Shown: positions 1-13,067, counted from the first letter of the stretch. The stretch is 64,000 bases of DNA from Ampullaceana balthica (GCA_944989445.1 CALYLW010000132.1:806001-870000); one strand, 5' to 3'. The notes: generated from the sequence alone by a model not told the origin. A program made the numbers and translations.

Positions 1-676
1 CTTTTTTAAGAAAACAAATGGTGATGGTGGCTTTTCCAGTTAGTGTTGGTTAGGACAAGTGCCAAACCAGTATTTCCTTTGCGCTTTTCTGGTGATTATT
101 TCTCCAAATTCAAAGACAAGAATCTGCTTCGATAATAGAAAGTGGGTATAACTATGCTGAACTTTTTAATCATTTGAAGTGTAATAGATTGCCAAAAGGT
201 ATAGTAACCGTATTATCATTTACTAAATACAAAGTAAATAATTTTACTTGTGACAATAATTTAAAGATTTTAAAACCAAAAATTAGAGGGAAAAAAATTA
301 CTCTGTTTTCAAATATCAGCGAGAAAAGTCGGCATTAACATTTAATTTAGTAAACCGTATAATTTATAAAGTGAAAAAATAAATATGTCCATAAATTATT
401 TTCTAAAATTATTTAAATAAAACGAATTTAACATTTCTTTGGATTCAAAATCAAATTCTTTGGCTACTGGCTATATTTTGTGCAAATCTCTACTTCTATC
501 AAATAAAATGTTATCTTCAAAATTAACAGCAACCCCACATGCACTGCTATGCCACCTCCAAGAAAGACAAGGGTCTATGCTTTCAGAATAAAATCCTAGT
601 GGGGTCCCGCTCCTGACTGGATCTCATTATCATATTCACCATGTGGGTCCCAATCGCGGTGATTTCCTTTCCCACT
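1..676. other. AT-rich non-coding DNA
   Basis: No open frame, RNA gene or repeat array could be supported here. The stretch is AT-rich and ends at the target-site duplication of the hAT-type element that follows. Confidence 0.6.
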
Positions 677-684
677 GTATAGCT

Positions 685-1056
685 CAACGGTGGCCAAACC
701 GCGGCTCGCAAGCCGCATGCGGCTCTTCTGTGTTTACAATGCGGCTCGCGTACAATTTATGAAAGATATGTTACATGCATAACTGGAAGATTTCCAAGCC
801 AAGTTTAATAACCCATAAAATAATGGGGTTGAGACTGCAACCAGGCTTTTAAAGTAGTAAATGTATAAAAACATATAAACAGGGTATTAGTTAGCCTACA
901 GTGTATCTGTTACGTCCTGTCAGGCTAACTAACACCATGTTTATATGTTTTTATACATTTACTTAATGACCCCTGCCCATAGCGCTTCAAGGCGGCTCTC
1001 AAAATAATTTAATGTTTTAAAATGGCTCTAAGGTGCTACACGTCTGGCCACCCCTG
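685..1056. mobile_element. Non-autonomous hAT-type DNA transposon (372 bp)
   Basis: The left end reads CAACGGTGGCCA and the right end TGGCCACCCCTG, so the termini are imperfect inverted repeats of the CAGGGGTGGCCA type. A perfect 8-bp direct repeat, GTATAGCT, flanks it (677-684 and 1057-1064), the target-site length of hAT transposases. The interior has a second inverted repeat, with TGTATAAAAACATATAAAC near 861 and its complement near 940. No transposase frame is present, so it would have been mobilised in trans. Confidence 0.85.
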
Positions 1057-1492
1057 GTATAGCTTATATCAGAAAACAACACGGCGTCATCTGTCCGCGA
1101 TATGCTATGTTTGGTTCCAAACAATCGAGTTAACTTGACGGACGTGCGCACAATGCGCCATAATTTACATCTTAAACGGTTTAACGATGGAGACAGCGTA
1201 GGAACAAACTTGATTTAAAAATAGATATATATTTGAGTAATATTTATTAAATGTTTAGATTCTTTACGTGTGTGTGTGTGTGTGTTTAGCGGATGGAGTG
1301 GGACATATCAATTGACTTTAAAAGGTTTGGTAATTTTGGTTTTTTTAAATTGGGAGGGGGGTGTGCTTGGAACCACTTGAAATTACATCTCGAAGGGAAA
1401 CACGTAAAACGCAAGAGATAGTTCCCGCAGTTCTACAAGTCACGTGATCAAAGAGGACTAAGTAGGAGTGAGTGGTGAGCGCAATCAATGAC

Positions 1493-1672
1493 TTAGAATC
1501 TAGGTCACACGTGTGTATTCATAGAATCTAGGCCGCACTTGTGTGTTCATAGAATCTAGGCCACACGTGTGTGTTCGTAGAATTTAGGTCACACGTGTGT
1601 GTTCATAGAATCTAGGCCACACGTGTGTGTTCATAGAATCTAGGCCACACGGGTGTTCATAGAATCTAGGTC
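1493..1672. repeat. 28-bp minisatellite, about 6-7 units
   Basis: Units built on CATAGAATCTAGGCCACACG followed by a TG run repeat head to tail every 28 bp with a few substitutions. The last unit is shortened. A (TG)n tract lies just upstream at 1267-1287. Confidence 0.85.
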
Positions 1673-2087
1673 AAATGCCGTATAAGAAGCGCATGTGTGT
1701 GTATTTGAATTGGGGGTAGTGTGGGGGCGGGGGTTTGAGACATAACTTCCAGGTTTCAAAGCATCAAATTTTGGTAAATGAAATACATGTAGTTGAGAAA
1801 AGTCAACGTCTCTTATGATTGAATCCAGTGGCCGTGACACTATGTGCCTCTAAGCCAGTTGAGTTCTTCCTTAAGTCCATCAGTATCAGGTCAAAAATAA
1901 GGTGATCTTTAACTCCATTTGAGCTATGTCCATCTTGTTCTATTATATATATATGTATATATATATTTACATTCCCAGGGAACATGCAAGACAAAGATCA
2001 GAGTCAGGGAGGAAGTCAAAGAATCAGGCAAAAGAAGAGATGGGGGGACAACAGCAAGGAATTGACCAGCCTGTCTGTCGTTCATCA

Positions 2088-2198
2088 ACTCCCAAAGGAC
2101 AGCACAGGACCGGGAGAAATGGCGTGAAATAGAGAACAGTCTGCTCCCAAAGGACAGCACATGACCGGGAGAAATGGCGTGAAATAGAGAACAGTCTG
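2088..2198. repeat. Two-copy direct repeat, about 54 bp
   Basis: A block beginning CTCCCAAAGGACAGCACA and ending AGAGAACAGTCTGC is present twice in tandem with very few differences. Long minus-strand open frames across it (for example 1924-2436) look like chance frames: no domain is recognisable and neighbouring frames are equally open. Confidence 0.7.
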
Positions 2199-2658
2199 CG
2201 ATAGTGCCCCAACGACCCACCCACGGGTTAAGGGATAAGAAGAAGTGAGGACTGCTGCCGAAAGCAGTGACCAGTCGGCCAAACGCGAGATCAGGCACAG
2301 TAGTCGGTTGTTCCCAAATGTACACATGTGGGATAGGAACCGCCTTCCTGTAATATAACTGGAAACATTTTCGGGATCGTTGTTTAAAAGATTGAAACTG
2401 ATTCCAATGCAGCCGATCAACGCCCCCCTCCTTCACAATCTTTTTTCTTTTTAAATCGTATGTTTACCAAAGTGGACTATAGGTCGCCTGGAGTATGCAA
2501 AGCATTGTCCCAGAAATTTCCAATTTAAGAAAAATAATCTAATTGGCCAAAATTGCCTACTCTCACTTTCTTTTTAAACCGAGCCGCTTCAGGTGGACAG
2601 CCTCCTACGCTGTCTCCCGTTTCAATGCCCCTGTTACCACAGATTCTTGATGGGGTCA

Positions 2659-3186
2659 GACTGTTAAAGGAGTCTTTCCATGACCGACGTCAAGTAGTAC
2701 CAGTAATACCCCGTTAATAACGTATTTCGTAGGGACTGTTGCAGGAGTCTTCCATGACCGACGTCAAGTAGTACCAGAAATACCCCGTTAATAACGTATC
2801 ACGTAGGGACTGTTGCAGGAGTCTTCCATGACCGACGTCAAGTAGTACCAGAAATACACCGTTAATAACGTATCTCGTAGGGACTGTTGCAGGAGTCTTT
2901 CCATGACCGATGTCAAGTAGTACCAGAAATACCCCGTTAATAACGTATCACGTAGGGACTGTTGCAGGAGTCTTTCCATGACCGATGTCAAGTAGTACCA
3001 GAAATACCCCGTTAATAACGTATCACGTAGGGACTGTTGCAGGAGTCTTTCCATGACTGATGTCAAGTAGTACCAGAAATACCCCGTTAATAACGTATCA
3101 CGTAGGGACTGTTGCAGGAGTCTTTCCGTGACTGATGTCAAGTAGTACCAGAAATACCCCGTTAATAACGTATCACGTAGGGACAT
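2659..3186. repeat. 75-bp minisatellite, about 7 units
   Basis: The unit contains GTCAAGTAGTACCAGAAATA and CCCCGTTAATAACGTATCAC and repeats every 75 bp (74 in units lacking one T), diverging toward the left. Because 75 is divisible by 3, the minus strand shows a 25-residue repeating open frame (2788-3195). I treat that as a by-product of the period, not as a gene. Confidence 0.9.
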
Positions 3187-3189
3187 CGT

Positions 3190-6100
3190 TGACATCCCAA
3201 ATACAAGATGAACCCAAGCGGGACTAATATTATTTCCCAGACTCCATCAACCCGTGGTGTTTGTGTGTGTGTGTGTGGGGGGGGGCGTAACTCTCATTTC
3301 CTCGTATTTTGATTACCTCCCTGGTGTTTAAACGAGTTAAAAGCGACCAAGAAGACGTACGGGGCGTACCTAAGTTCCCATACACGGTATTTGTCTATGA
3401 GCTGCTATTATTTAACTAGGGTGATAAAACAGGATCCCAGTTAACATTGACATATCTAGATGGGCTGTGTGTGTGCGTACCTGTCGGCCAAGTTTGACAA
3501 CTTCTCAGCACGACGGTCCTCAGGTTAAGAAGGACAGGACACACGATAATGGTGCGCAGAGTTTATCTTACAGCCGAAGTCAATGACCAGTGAATCAGGA
3601 GCCAGAACTGATTTTCTTAATACATTTAAACTGTTTGCAATATTGCAATCACAGACGCGCTCTATACGTAATAGATTATACTTTTTTTTTAATTTAAATT
3701 AATGTAATTACCGTATATTCTCGTTCTATAGCCCGTTCGTTCATAAGCCGACCCCCCCACCACCACTTTTGGAAGAGAAAAGTATTAAAACTGTATAACC
3801 CGCTCGCAAGCTGACATAATAAAATTTTTAAAAAATAATAGGACAGCTTAAACAAAATGGTACACATTTTTTTAAACTACAAGCTAAATCGGTCATTATG
3901 ATTGTGTACTTTGTACTGCCTCAAACTATCTATATAAATATATATCAATACTTAACTATCTATATAAATATATATCAATACTAAACTATATATAAATATA
4001 TATCAATAAACACTCCATGACATAAAGATGAACATTTCCGTAAAACAGAAGAAATCATTACGGACCTAACGCGCTTGTGTTATTTTTAACAATCTCATTA
4101 AACTCTGATGTTGTGAATTGTATCTGAGTTATTTATGGTGGCGTTAATTTGTGTGACTGACTGGAACGTGGCCAAATTTGGATTCTTTTTATCAATGGAG
4201 CGCAGCCTATTAGATTTAACATTGAGGGAAAAAATCCTTATTTTCAAAGAGAAAATTTTCAAACGGTTCAAGCAAACTAAATCCTCGTCACTGCCTGGCT
4301 CAATACATCGTTCGGTTATAGCCATTCTAGACTTCTTCTTTGTTATAATGAGGCCACGGTCAACGCTTTTGGTAATTTTTGCTCGGGTAGTGTCTTGTAA
4401 CTGCCAACAAACTAACACAAAAAGACACAATTAAGATGTGCATTACTGATTTCAGGTCTCCATTAAGCTCATTAAGAAGGGGGGCGGGTGTGAGTGTGCG
4501 TGTTGATTGACATCCTCCTTCCTCGCCCCAACGTAGAGGACCACAAGTTGTGAATCGAGCTCAACAATATTTGTTTTAAGGGAAACTGTATTTAATGGAG
4601 AATTAAGCGATTATTCGATGCGTCGAGTTTGGATATCTGATCGGGGATATCGTCTGTCATAATGACGTGATTGCCATGTTGTTCGGTGACCTCCAGACGA
4701 CTGAGAAATAGCAACGCTTCAGTATGTCAAAAGATCAATGTAAAAATACGTCTGTTCAGAGGTTTTTGATCCGGCTATTAAACACCCTCAGCTATTGTAG
4801 AGTTTATTCCCGCACCGTAATTTTATTAGTCCATAGCAAATTACAAAAAACACACACATAAATTAATATTATAAATCTTTTGAACCCGTCGAGATCCTTT
4901 TGTAATCCTCTCCCCCCGCCCCCCCCCACGAGCTTTTGTACTCCCCACATTGCACCCAAGATTACCCCAGTAATGGGGTAACATGTTTCGAGACGGCGTG
5001 AATCCGTCCAGAGAATTGTGTTCCGTTGCAAGCTTAATAAACGTACATAAAGGAGCAGTAGTAAATATCGGCTTCGTACTTTATTTTACATAGGTGTATA
5101 ATTGACACGAACTAATTTGTGCAGGATTAATACGCCACCTTTTTTTTATAAGTATCGATTACTGCTGTGCACATAGGGGAGGGGAAAAAAAGTCGAGTAG
5201 AAATAGAGATCATTTTGTCAAATGTGTTTATAATGACGGTCCAGGAAAAAATGTTACGCACTTCTTGGATATGATAGCATATTTTAAACACACTCAGCGT
5301 ACGGCGTAGCTGGGGTTATATTTTAAACGCACTCAGCGTAAGGCGTAGCTGGGGTTTATTCAAATAACTCAAGTTGGATTTGGGGGGAGAGGGGGGGGGA
5401 GAGAGAAGAGAAAGTATGAGAGAGCTATCTCCGGGAGCCATGTAGATCAGAGTCAAATTTCAAGGGGGAAAAAAAAAGGGGGGGGGGTAACTTGGACCTA
5501 AATTTTTAAAAATTACGTGCGGGATGGTAGAGAGATGGATGCATTAATAATTGAATCATTACCCGCCAGCTCCAAAAAATGTGTCTTTGACGAATGATTC
5601 TTTTTACAAATAAACCCACCTCAACAACGCCCCACATATACAACCTTTTCGCCCCCCGTAGAGATAAGCATGAATAAAAAATTACTGCAAGAAACATCTG
5701 GTAAAGTTATAATCGCTGCGAGTCGTTCTGTAGTAAGTATTCTGTGTTGGTGATGTCAAGTGAAATCGCCTTTCTGTCTTTATTGACAACCTCCAAAATC
5801 AACGATAGTTTGTCGTTGCTTGTTGTTGTTTTTTAAAATAATATGTTCCAGTAAAAAGAAGATTTGGACTTCTCTTTAAAAAAAAACTACCGGGTATTTG
5901 TGTTTTCTTAAAATAGACGAACCATCTGGTCAATTTCATCCCCTTGATCAGATTGTTGACTCCCCCCCCCCTCGTCCCGTCCCCCCCCCCAATCACGTGT
6001 CAGCCCCCACTGATCACATTACCCGTTCGCCCCAGTTAATCTTCCTCCCACCTATTCAACATCCACAATGGTGTTTAGTGCTCCAGATCAAAGTGTCCAC

Positions 6101-6420
6101 ACGTCAGACCCGCCCCCCACACCCCAACCACACTGTTAGAAAACAAGGCCAACGTACGGATTAAGACGTAACAGATGGCGAGCGAAAAGTCAGTTGTGGA
6201 GAATTGAAGAAGATGTTTGCTAATTGCTAATCTTAACTTAACTTGCTACTAAAAACTTGATTATCCGCCATGTTATATTAACTAACTATGATTTTTTTAA
6301 AGTATACTACAAGTTCATATTTTATTATCATGTTGTTGTTGTTTTTTTTAAATAATGCTTAACTTGTACTTGTAGTTCATGTTTTATCTTGAACTTACTT
6401 AGTTACTAGCATCTAAATAA
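3190..6420. other. Gene-poor region with small repeats and G/C runs
   Basis: No gene could be supported. The stretch holds three copies of a ~37-bp AT-rich repeat (about 3924-4010), a two-copy 41-bp repeat containing CTCAGCGTACGGCGTAGCTG (about 5288-5352), and homopolymer runs of 7-10 G or C near 4918, 5388, 5480, 5965 and 5985. Both strands are open at 4098-4434, but neither translation resembles a family I know. Confidence 0.55.
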
Positions 6421-7165
6421 GCCATCAAGTCATATGTGATTATCTTAAAGTAGATCTTAAGTCATATGTGATTATCTTAAAGTAGATCTTAAGTCATATG
6501 CGATTATCTTAAAGTAGATCTTAAGTCATATGTGATTATTTTAAAGAAGATCTTAAGTCATAGTGATTATTTTAAAGAAGATCTTAAGTCATGTGTGATT
6601 ATCTTAAAGTAGATCTTAAGTCATATGTGATTATCTTAAAGTAGATCTTAAGTCATATGCGATTATCTTAAAGTAGATCTTAAGTCATATGTGATTATTT
6701 TAAAGAAGATCTTAAGTCATATCTAATTATCTTAAAGTAGATCTTAAGTCATATGTGATTATCTTATAGTAGATCTTAAGTCATGTGTGATTATCTTTAA
6801 GTAGATCTTAAGTCATATGTGATTATTTTAAAGAAGATCTTAAGTCATGTGTGATTATCTTAAAGTAGATCTTAAGTCATATGTGATTATCTTATAGTAG
6901 ATCTTAAGTCATGTGTGATTATCTTTAAGTAGATCTTAAGTCATATGTGATTATCTTAAAGTAGATCTTAAGTCATATGTGATTATCTTAAAGTAGATCT
7001 TAAGTCATATGTGATTATCTTAAAGTAGATCTTAAGTCATATTTGATTATCTTAAAGTAGATCTTAAGTCATATGTGATTATCTTAAAGAAGATCTTAAG
7101 TCATATCTAATTATCTTAAAGTAGATCTTAAGTCATATATGACTATCTTAAAATATCCCGTAACT
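6421..7165. repeat. 32-bp minisatellite, about 23 units
   Basis: Units of the form AAGTCATATGTGATTATCTT plus AAAGTAGATCTT repeat head to tail, each containing BglII-like AGATCT and NdeI-like CATATG hexamers. Variants (TGTG/ATATG, GTAG/GAAG) alternate in blocks, which suggests that groups of units were duplicated together. Confidence 0.92.
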
Positions 7166-7262
7166 CATATTTGATTAAATGAAGGTAATTCCAAACGTTT
7201 GATCGCATAATCTTCGAGGAACTCGCGGAAGTCCATTGATTATCATCAAACAACTAACTATA

Positions 7263-7605
7263 AATATTTCACAGTCTCTAATAACTCACTATAAATATGT
7301 GACTGTCTCTAATAACTGACTATAAATATTTGACTGTCTCTAATAACTCACTATAAATATTTGACTGTCTCTAATAACTCACTATAAATATTTGACTGTC
7401 TCTCATAACTCACTATAAATTATAAATATGTGACTGTCTCTAATAACTGACTATAAATATTTGACTGTCTCTAATAACTCACTATAAATATTTGACTGTC
7501 TCTCATAACTCACTATAAATATTTGACTGTCTCTCATAACTCACTATAAATATTTGACTGTCTCTCATAACTCACTATAAATATTTGACTGTCTCTAATA
7601 ACTAA
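7263..7605. repeat. 31-bp minisatellite, about 11 units
   Basis: Units of TAACTCACTATAAATATTTG plus ACTGTCTCTAA repeat in tandem. Variants include TAACTGAC and a local duplication of TATAAAT near 7417. Confidence 0.9.
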
Positions 7606-7641
7606 CACCACTAACACGTGACGGCAAGGGAAATAACTCAC

Positions 7642-7906
7642 CATTGATATTTTGACTCATCCTGCCAACTCCGTGGGAAGACTTGCTCCTGGTCATGGAC
7701 AGGAGGCTCGTCTCCACCGAATCTGTGTCAAGGTCATCAAACACATTGTCAAACGTTTTTAACTCAAAAGGGAGAGCATAAATCCACCGACTCCAGGGTA
7801 ATCCAACGGGGAAGCGAGCACTACATCCTGATCCACGGTACAGAGAACACAGTAATCCACACGCATTTATCCACTCACGGTTGTTATCCGGTGTCCTGGT
7901 TGAATG
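7642..7906 (-). CDS. Candidate internal exon of an unidentified gene
   Basis: On the minus strand a frame of about 88 codons stays open between a possible acceptor (CATGAAAG at 7907-7914, with a pyrimidine-rich tract upstream) and a good donor (AATG then GTGAGT at 7641-7636). The translation includes an acidic stretch, FDNVFDDLDTDSVETSLL, followed by a Ser/Arg/Lys-rich stretch, which is more protein-like than the surrounding frames. I do not recognise the family. It may be part of a minus-strand gene with very long introns, or chance. A frame of this length is not strong evidence alone. Confidence 0.3.
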
Positions 7907-8434
7907 CTTTCATGGAACTCCCTGAAAGAGATCGAGAAAAATGAAAGAGATAGAGAAAAATGAAAGGGGGGAAAAATTAAGCCGAGTGTTTAACGATACC
8001 ATGCGGATGTTGACGCAATAGAAGAAGGAATAAGTGAGTTTAACAAAAACAGTATTTGAGGGGGTTGTTTGACTTTACTCGCCGTGTCGCGACCCTTTCG
8101 TTCAAAGCTTCCAACTTGAAGAAATAGCTGAATGTGTGCTTTCAAAATGACATTGATGGGCAGACAGGCAGAGCAAGTGTAATCATTTTTCGATGTTAAC
8201 AAAATTAAAAATAAAAAAAACTATCCGGATGAAAACAATTTTTAAAAAACAAACAAACAAAAAGTACAAAAAATGACTCCATGATACCTCTGATTTCTAT
8301 TTAATTATAGATTACATTTATGGACAATGTGACTGTTCCAATTTGTTTTGTTTTTTAATTTTATTATTCAAATTTGTTTTAATCACCACCAGCCTTTTTA
8401 AAATAGATCCAAATTTGTACATGAAGATGTGTCA

Positions 8435-8690
8435 GAGGAAGACAGGTGTAAGTGTAAGAGAGGGGTGAGTGTAAGAGAGGGGTGAGTTTAAGAGGGTATG
8501 TGTGTAAGAGGTAAATTAAGTGTAAGAGGGAGACGGGTGTAAGCGTGAGGGTAAGAGAGGGGTGGGTGTAAGAGGGTATGTGTGTGTAAGTGGTATATAA
8601 CTGTTACAGGGAGACGGGTGTAAGAGGGTGTGGGTGTAAGAGGGATTGAGTGTGTAAGATAAATGTAAGCATAAGATGAGTTAAATGTTG
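8435..8690. repeat. Degenerate GTGTAAGAGGG repeat
   Basis: Short irregular units built on GTGTAAGAG(G) recur with variable spacing. They produce a low-complexity open frame on the minus strand that should not be read as a gene. Confidence 0.7.
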
Positions 8691-8694
8691 TGAT

Positions 8695-8862
8695 GCTGAC
8701 CAACAGGTCGTCATACTAGAGTCTACTTCATCAGTGCTGTTAGCCACCAGCTGACCAACAGGTCGTTGTACTAGAGTCTACTTCATCAGTGCTGTTAGCC
8801 ACCAGCTGACCAACAGGTCATTTTACTAGAGTCTACTTCATCAGTGCTGTTAGCGACCAGCC
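8695..8862. repeat. 55-58-bp direct repeat, 3 units
   Basis: Three copies of a block running from GCTGACCAACAGGTCGT through CTAGAGTCTACTTCATCAGT to GCTGTTAGCCACCA. Confidence 0.85.
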
Positions 8863-8904
8863 GGCTGAACGACAACTGTCTCAAGAGGGAAACATCATTA
8901 GTAC

Positions 8905-9120
8905 CTCCACAGTGAGCAGTAACACATTGACACAGTACGACAACATAATTAGCACGTCCACAGTAACACATTGACACAGTACGACAACATAATTAGCACG
9001 TCCACAGTAACACATTGACACAGTACGACAACATCATTACAACGTCCACAGTGCACAGTAACACATTGACACAGTACGACAATATCATTAGCACGTCCAC
9101 AGTAACACATTAGCACAGTA
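8905..9120. repeat. About 44-bp minisatellite, about 5 units
   Basis: Units contain CACAGTAACACATTGACACA and GTACGACAACATAATTAGCA. Some carry an extra GTGCACAGT insertion. Confidence 0.85.
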
Positions 9121-9589
9121 TATGTTAAATAGCCTGGGGGTAGATACGCGAAACCTGCGCGCGTTAAAAAACAAGTTATTTAAATTGTTAAATGATGACA
9201 GTGACAGGCCTTGGTCCAGGGGCGCCTGTTTGGGACCGTCGACACCGGAGGCAAGGCCACGGGTCGGTGTGACCTAGTAAAAACAATCGGAAACGAGACA
9301 ATGAATCGTCGAGTGGCCCCGTCATGGCCCCTCAACGACACAATGAATTAGAACATAAGAAAAGTTTCTTGTATCCTTTTAGATCAGATTCTCTCAGCCC
9401 AGGGTCAGGTTAGCGATGCCACTCACAAACACCAACACCACAATATTTAACTGACCATCAACCATAGGACATTGAACTAAAGTAATGGACATACCAAGCG
9501 CAAAGGGTGGACCGTGGAGGGTTAAAGTGACACGTTTTTCAATCAGCGGCCAGTGGAGTCGGACCCCCACTCAAACGCATAATGGAGTG

Positions 9590-9932
9590 ATCAGTGATTG
9601 TGTACAGAGCCAAGAAGTAGTGAGTTTGATTGATCAGACATTGTGTAAGGAGCCAAGAAGTAGTGAGTTTGATTGATCAGTGATTGTGTACGGAGCCAAG
9701 AAGTAGTGATTTTGATTGATCAGTGATTGTGTAAGGAGCCAAGAAGTAGTGAGTTTGATTGATCAGTGATTGTGTAAGGAGCCAAGAAGTAGTGAGTTTG
9801 ATTGATCAGTGATTGTGTAAGGAGCCAAGAAGTAGTAAGTTTGATTGATCAGTGATTTTGTAAGGAGCCAAGAAGTAGTGAGTTTGATTGATCAGTGATT
9901 GTGTAAGGAGCCAAGAAGTAGTGAGTTTGAGA
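9590..9932. repeat. 43-bp minisatellite, about 8 units
   Basis: Units contain GATCAGTGATTGTGTAAGGA and GCCAAGAAGTAGTGAGTTTG and are nearly identical, suggesting recent expansion. The final unit is truncated. Confidence 0.92.
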
Positions 9933-9939
9933 TTGAAAG

Positions 9940-12060
9940 AAAACATTTCCAATCTAAAACTAAAGGGTTTGTTATTGTCAATAGGTAAAAGTGTCGGGGA
10001 CCACATGCTAGATATCACAAACTAATTCTATTTATTTAACATAATATATTTAACTTGTGTGTGTGTTTGCGTTAAAGAGCTGCGTGATGATCAGATAACC
10101 AGTTTGTTGACTTGCAAACTTTGGCCTCAATGTTTTCATTACGAATTACTTAAAAGTGTGATGCTCATTCATCAAGCGCCAACTCTCAATGTTGAGGTAT
10201 GTCACTCCCTCTGCCCAACAGCAGGCTAAAATTTTCTGGACTTAGTTTGGGGGTGGGGGGACAATACAAACATAGATAGTGTTAAGTTACCTAACATTGT
10301 TAGAGAGAAAATTCGATTAATAAATGTCTTAGATGGGAGCTAGCCAAAACGAAATTATTACGAAATTTAAGCAATTAAAAAGACTTTTTTTTAAAGTTGT
10401 AGGTGTACATGTTTCCTATTTCACAGTCACACCATGATTCAATTAATAAATGTAGTAACTTATGTTTAGGCAAGTATATGCACGAAATAGTTAAATATGT
10501 TTCATAATATCGTATTTTAGTTTTCTCTTAAGATTATCCTTAGTACTGCGACCTTTTGATCATTAAATTTAATCTGATGCATGTTATGTGTTTGACATAT
10601 ATTAACAGTCCCAGAACAAAACAAGTAATACAAACTCGAATTAGCATTTAAACGCTATTTCCAACAAAGAATTTCCGATTATTTTATTCAAGGGAAATCA
10701 TTCTAGATTACATTAAAAGTCATTTCAAATCAGTAAATCTGAAATCCCCTCAAGCTACATACACTGATACATCACACCAAGAATGTGTCAATATAATGCG
10801 CACCACGCAACAATCTAATATTAGCATTCACAAAGCCGGAAAACCCAATTACCTATCATTCTAGATTACATTAAAAGTCATTTCAAATCAATAACTTTGA
10901 AATTTATTGCTTTAAAAAATTGCTTCTAAAATTACAGGAGTCGAACGAAAACACATCTGTGCAAAATTCCTTCTTCAACATTGTTCTAAATATTATTAGC
11001 TATTGTTTTACGTTTGTTTCAACCCGATAGATGTTATGGTTGGTGAGAAATTAACCCAAAAAATACTGATATTTTTTTCGGGTTTTTTGGATTTTCCAGG
11101 AAATCCAGTAAACCTTTTCGGTACTTTTTTTTGGCCGTTGCACATCCTTGGGACCTCCTTAGCATATTTGCAAAAGAACTGAACCCTCTATCTGGTATGA
11201 CAGAGCTTGACAGACATTTCGAATCTATAAACGCAATTTTTCCAAGGGAAATTGCGTTACAAAACACACAATGAATGCTGCACACATAATCGGTGCGCAA
11301 TACCCACAACTTGTCTCCATTCAATGTGTCCACTCAGTTGTTTGTGGTATCGAATGCTGCACACATTATTATTGGTGTGCAATACACACAACTTATCGCC
11401 ATTCAATGTGACCACTCACACTCACGGCGTAGGAGAGAAAAGAAAACAAACCGTACGCCCCGGGTCTCGTCCAAAATGTGCAGACGATGAGGACATTGAC
11501 ACTGGAAATGTCTGCGCCCCCCCCCCATGAACCCTCCCCTCCGCACCCGAAAGTGCCGCCTTTCCCCTTCGCCCCTACAGAGTACATCAGGAAACTGTGT
11601 GAAACTTATACCCTGGGCTTGTTTTCTCGCGAGATAACGGCATCGGGGGTGATATAATGCAGCAATTGTTGTGTTCCGCCCGGGAGAATGCCTCTTCTCC
11701 TCATTTTTTTAAGACGCCAGGGAAAGGGGGGGGGGCATGATTGGGGAGACGCTGGAGGTGCTTTTAGTGTTTCTGAAGAGGTCAAAGGTTCTAATGTTTT
11801 CAACATCATCAAGTTTGCTTTTATTTTATTTTTATTTTTTTTAATCTTAATCGTGTCGAATATCAACATAAATGGGACGATACTTAATACTGACATCCAC
11901 ACAAGTTGTGACATGACAATATGGGATAGGGAGGAGATAATCACTTGAAACACAAAATATACTAGTACACGCATGCACATTTTTAAAAATCTCAAAACAA
12001 GACGAGCAATACAAATCGGCGATCACGTCAAATAGACCAAGAGAAATACAAAATATGGAT
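9940..12060. other. Gene-poor region
   Basis: No gene could be supported. A ~34-bp segment starting CATTCTAGATTACATTAAAA occurs twice (about 10700 and 10858). A second pair, with CAATACACACAACTTATCGC-like words, sits at about 11250-11410. Open frames at 11252-11530 (plus) and 11606-11995 (minus) include protein-like segments but have no recognisable domain and no clear splice context. Confidence 0.5.
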
Positions 12061-12311
12061 AAGGAGTCGTCCATAAAGTACGTCACGCTTTTTTTACCCT
12101 TTTTAAATCCCCCTGTCACAAATCTCGGACACCCCCCCCCCAAAGTACGTCACACTTTCGAACAAAAATTAAACAAAATAATTTCAAATTTAATGTAAAA
12201 CACCGTGACGTCACACATGGCCGGACAGCCCCTTCCCCCCTGTCACAAACTGTCACACTTTCTTACACCCTTCCCCCATCAGGAGCGTGACGTACTTTAT
12301 GGACGGCCCCT
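12061..12311. mobile_element. MITE with ~28-bp terminal inverted repeats
   Basis: The left end contains GTCCATAAAGTACGTCACGC and the right end its complement GCGTGACGTACTTTATGGAC. TA lies at both outer borders. The interior has further CACGCT/GTCACA motifs and a run of 10 C. A diverged relative is at 36887-37296. Confidence 0.8.
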
Positions 12312-12435
12312 AAGGCTGCTGCAATCAGGCTTTTAGAGAAAAAATATGTGATTTAATCAGGTTATATGTGGGTCTGGCGGGTGATAGGACGTCACAAAAC
12401 AACGAACGTTTCTCCAAAAAATCCTTCCACAGCGA

Positions 12436-12556
12436 ACAAAGAGACAAAAACTAATGACGTGAACTAAAATAAATAAAACAAAAACTAATGACGTGAACTA
12501 AAATAAATAAAACAAAAACTAATGACGTGAACTAAAATAAATAAAACAAAAACTTA
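12436..12556. repeat. 33-bp minisatellite, about 3.6 units
   Basis: Units of ACAAAAACTAATGACGTGAA plus CTAAAATAAATAA repeat exactly. Confidence 0.9.
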
Positions 12557-12757
12557 GCTGCGGTGTTATCCAATCACCAGAAAGAAGGGGGAAAAACAGC
12601 AGATGACGAGAGCAGGACAGTAAATAACTAAATTGTTGGTGAATGGGGAAATAGAAGAAAAGAAATTAAGGAAATTATGGGACAGAAAGAGAGAGGTGGG
12701 AAACGGATTTGGGGGGGGGGATGGAATGGGGTATCATTCATTTCATTTAAATCGCAG

Positions 12758-13067
12758 TCATATCAACTTGTTACCTCAAGAAATCAGCAGCCTTCTATTA
12801 TTACCTCAAGAAATCAACTTGTCTTCTATTATTACCTCGGGAAATTAACTTGTCTTCTATTATTACCTCAGGAAATTAACTTGTCTTCTATTATTACCTC
12901 AAGAAATCAACTTGTCTTCTATTATTACCTCAGGAAATCTACTTGGCTTCTATTATTACCTCAGGAAATCAACTTGTCTTCTATTATTACCTCAAGAAAT
13001 CAACTTGTCTTCTATTATTACCTCAGGAAATCAACTTGTCTTCTATTATTACCTCAAAAAATCAAGT
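12758..13067. repeat. 31-bp minisatellite, about 10 units
   Basis: Units of TCAACTTGTCTTCTATTATT plus ACCTCAAGAAA repeat with A/G exchanges. Because 31 is not a multiple of 3, all three plus frames are open and cycle through the same peptide. No gene is implied. Confidence 0.92.

Noticed and set aside
2788..3195. 135-aa minus-strand frame with a 25-residue repeat
   Set aside because: The frame follows from the 75-bp tandem repeat, whose period is a multiple of 3. There is no domain, start context or splice support.
6421..7605. CRISPR-like array of ~31-32-bp repeats
   Set aside because: Units are directly adjacent with no unique spacers, the context is a eukaryotic genome, and there are no cas genes. 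These are minisatellites.
11606..11995. 129-aa minus-strand frame ending ISRENKPRV
   Set aside because: Parts look protein-like, but I find no domain, no splice context and a low-complexity Lys/Asn run. Not enough to call a gene.
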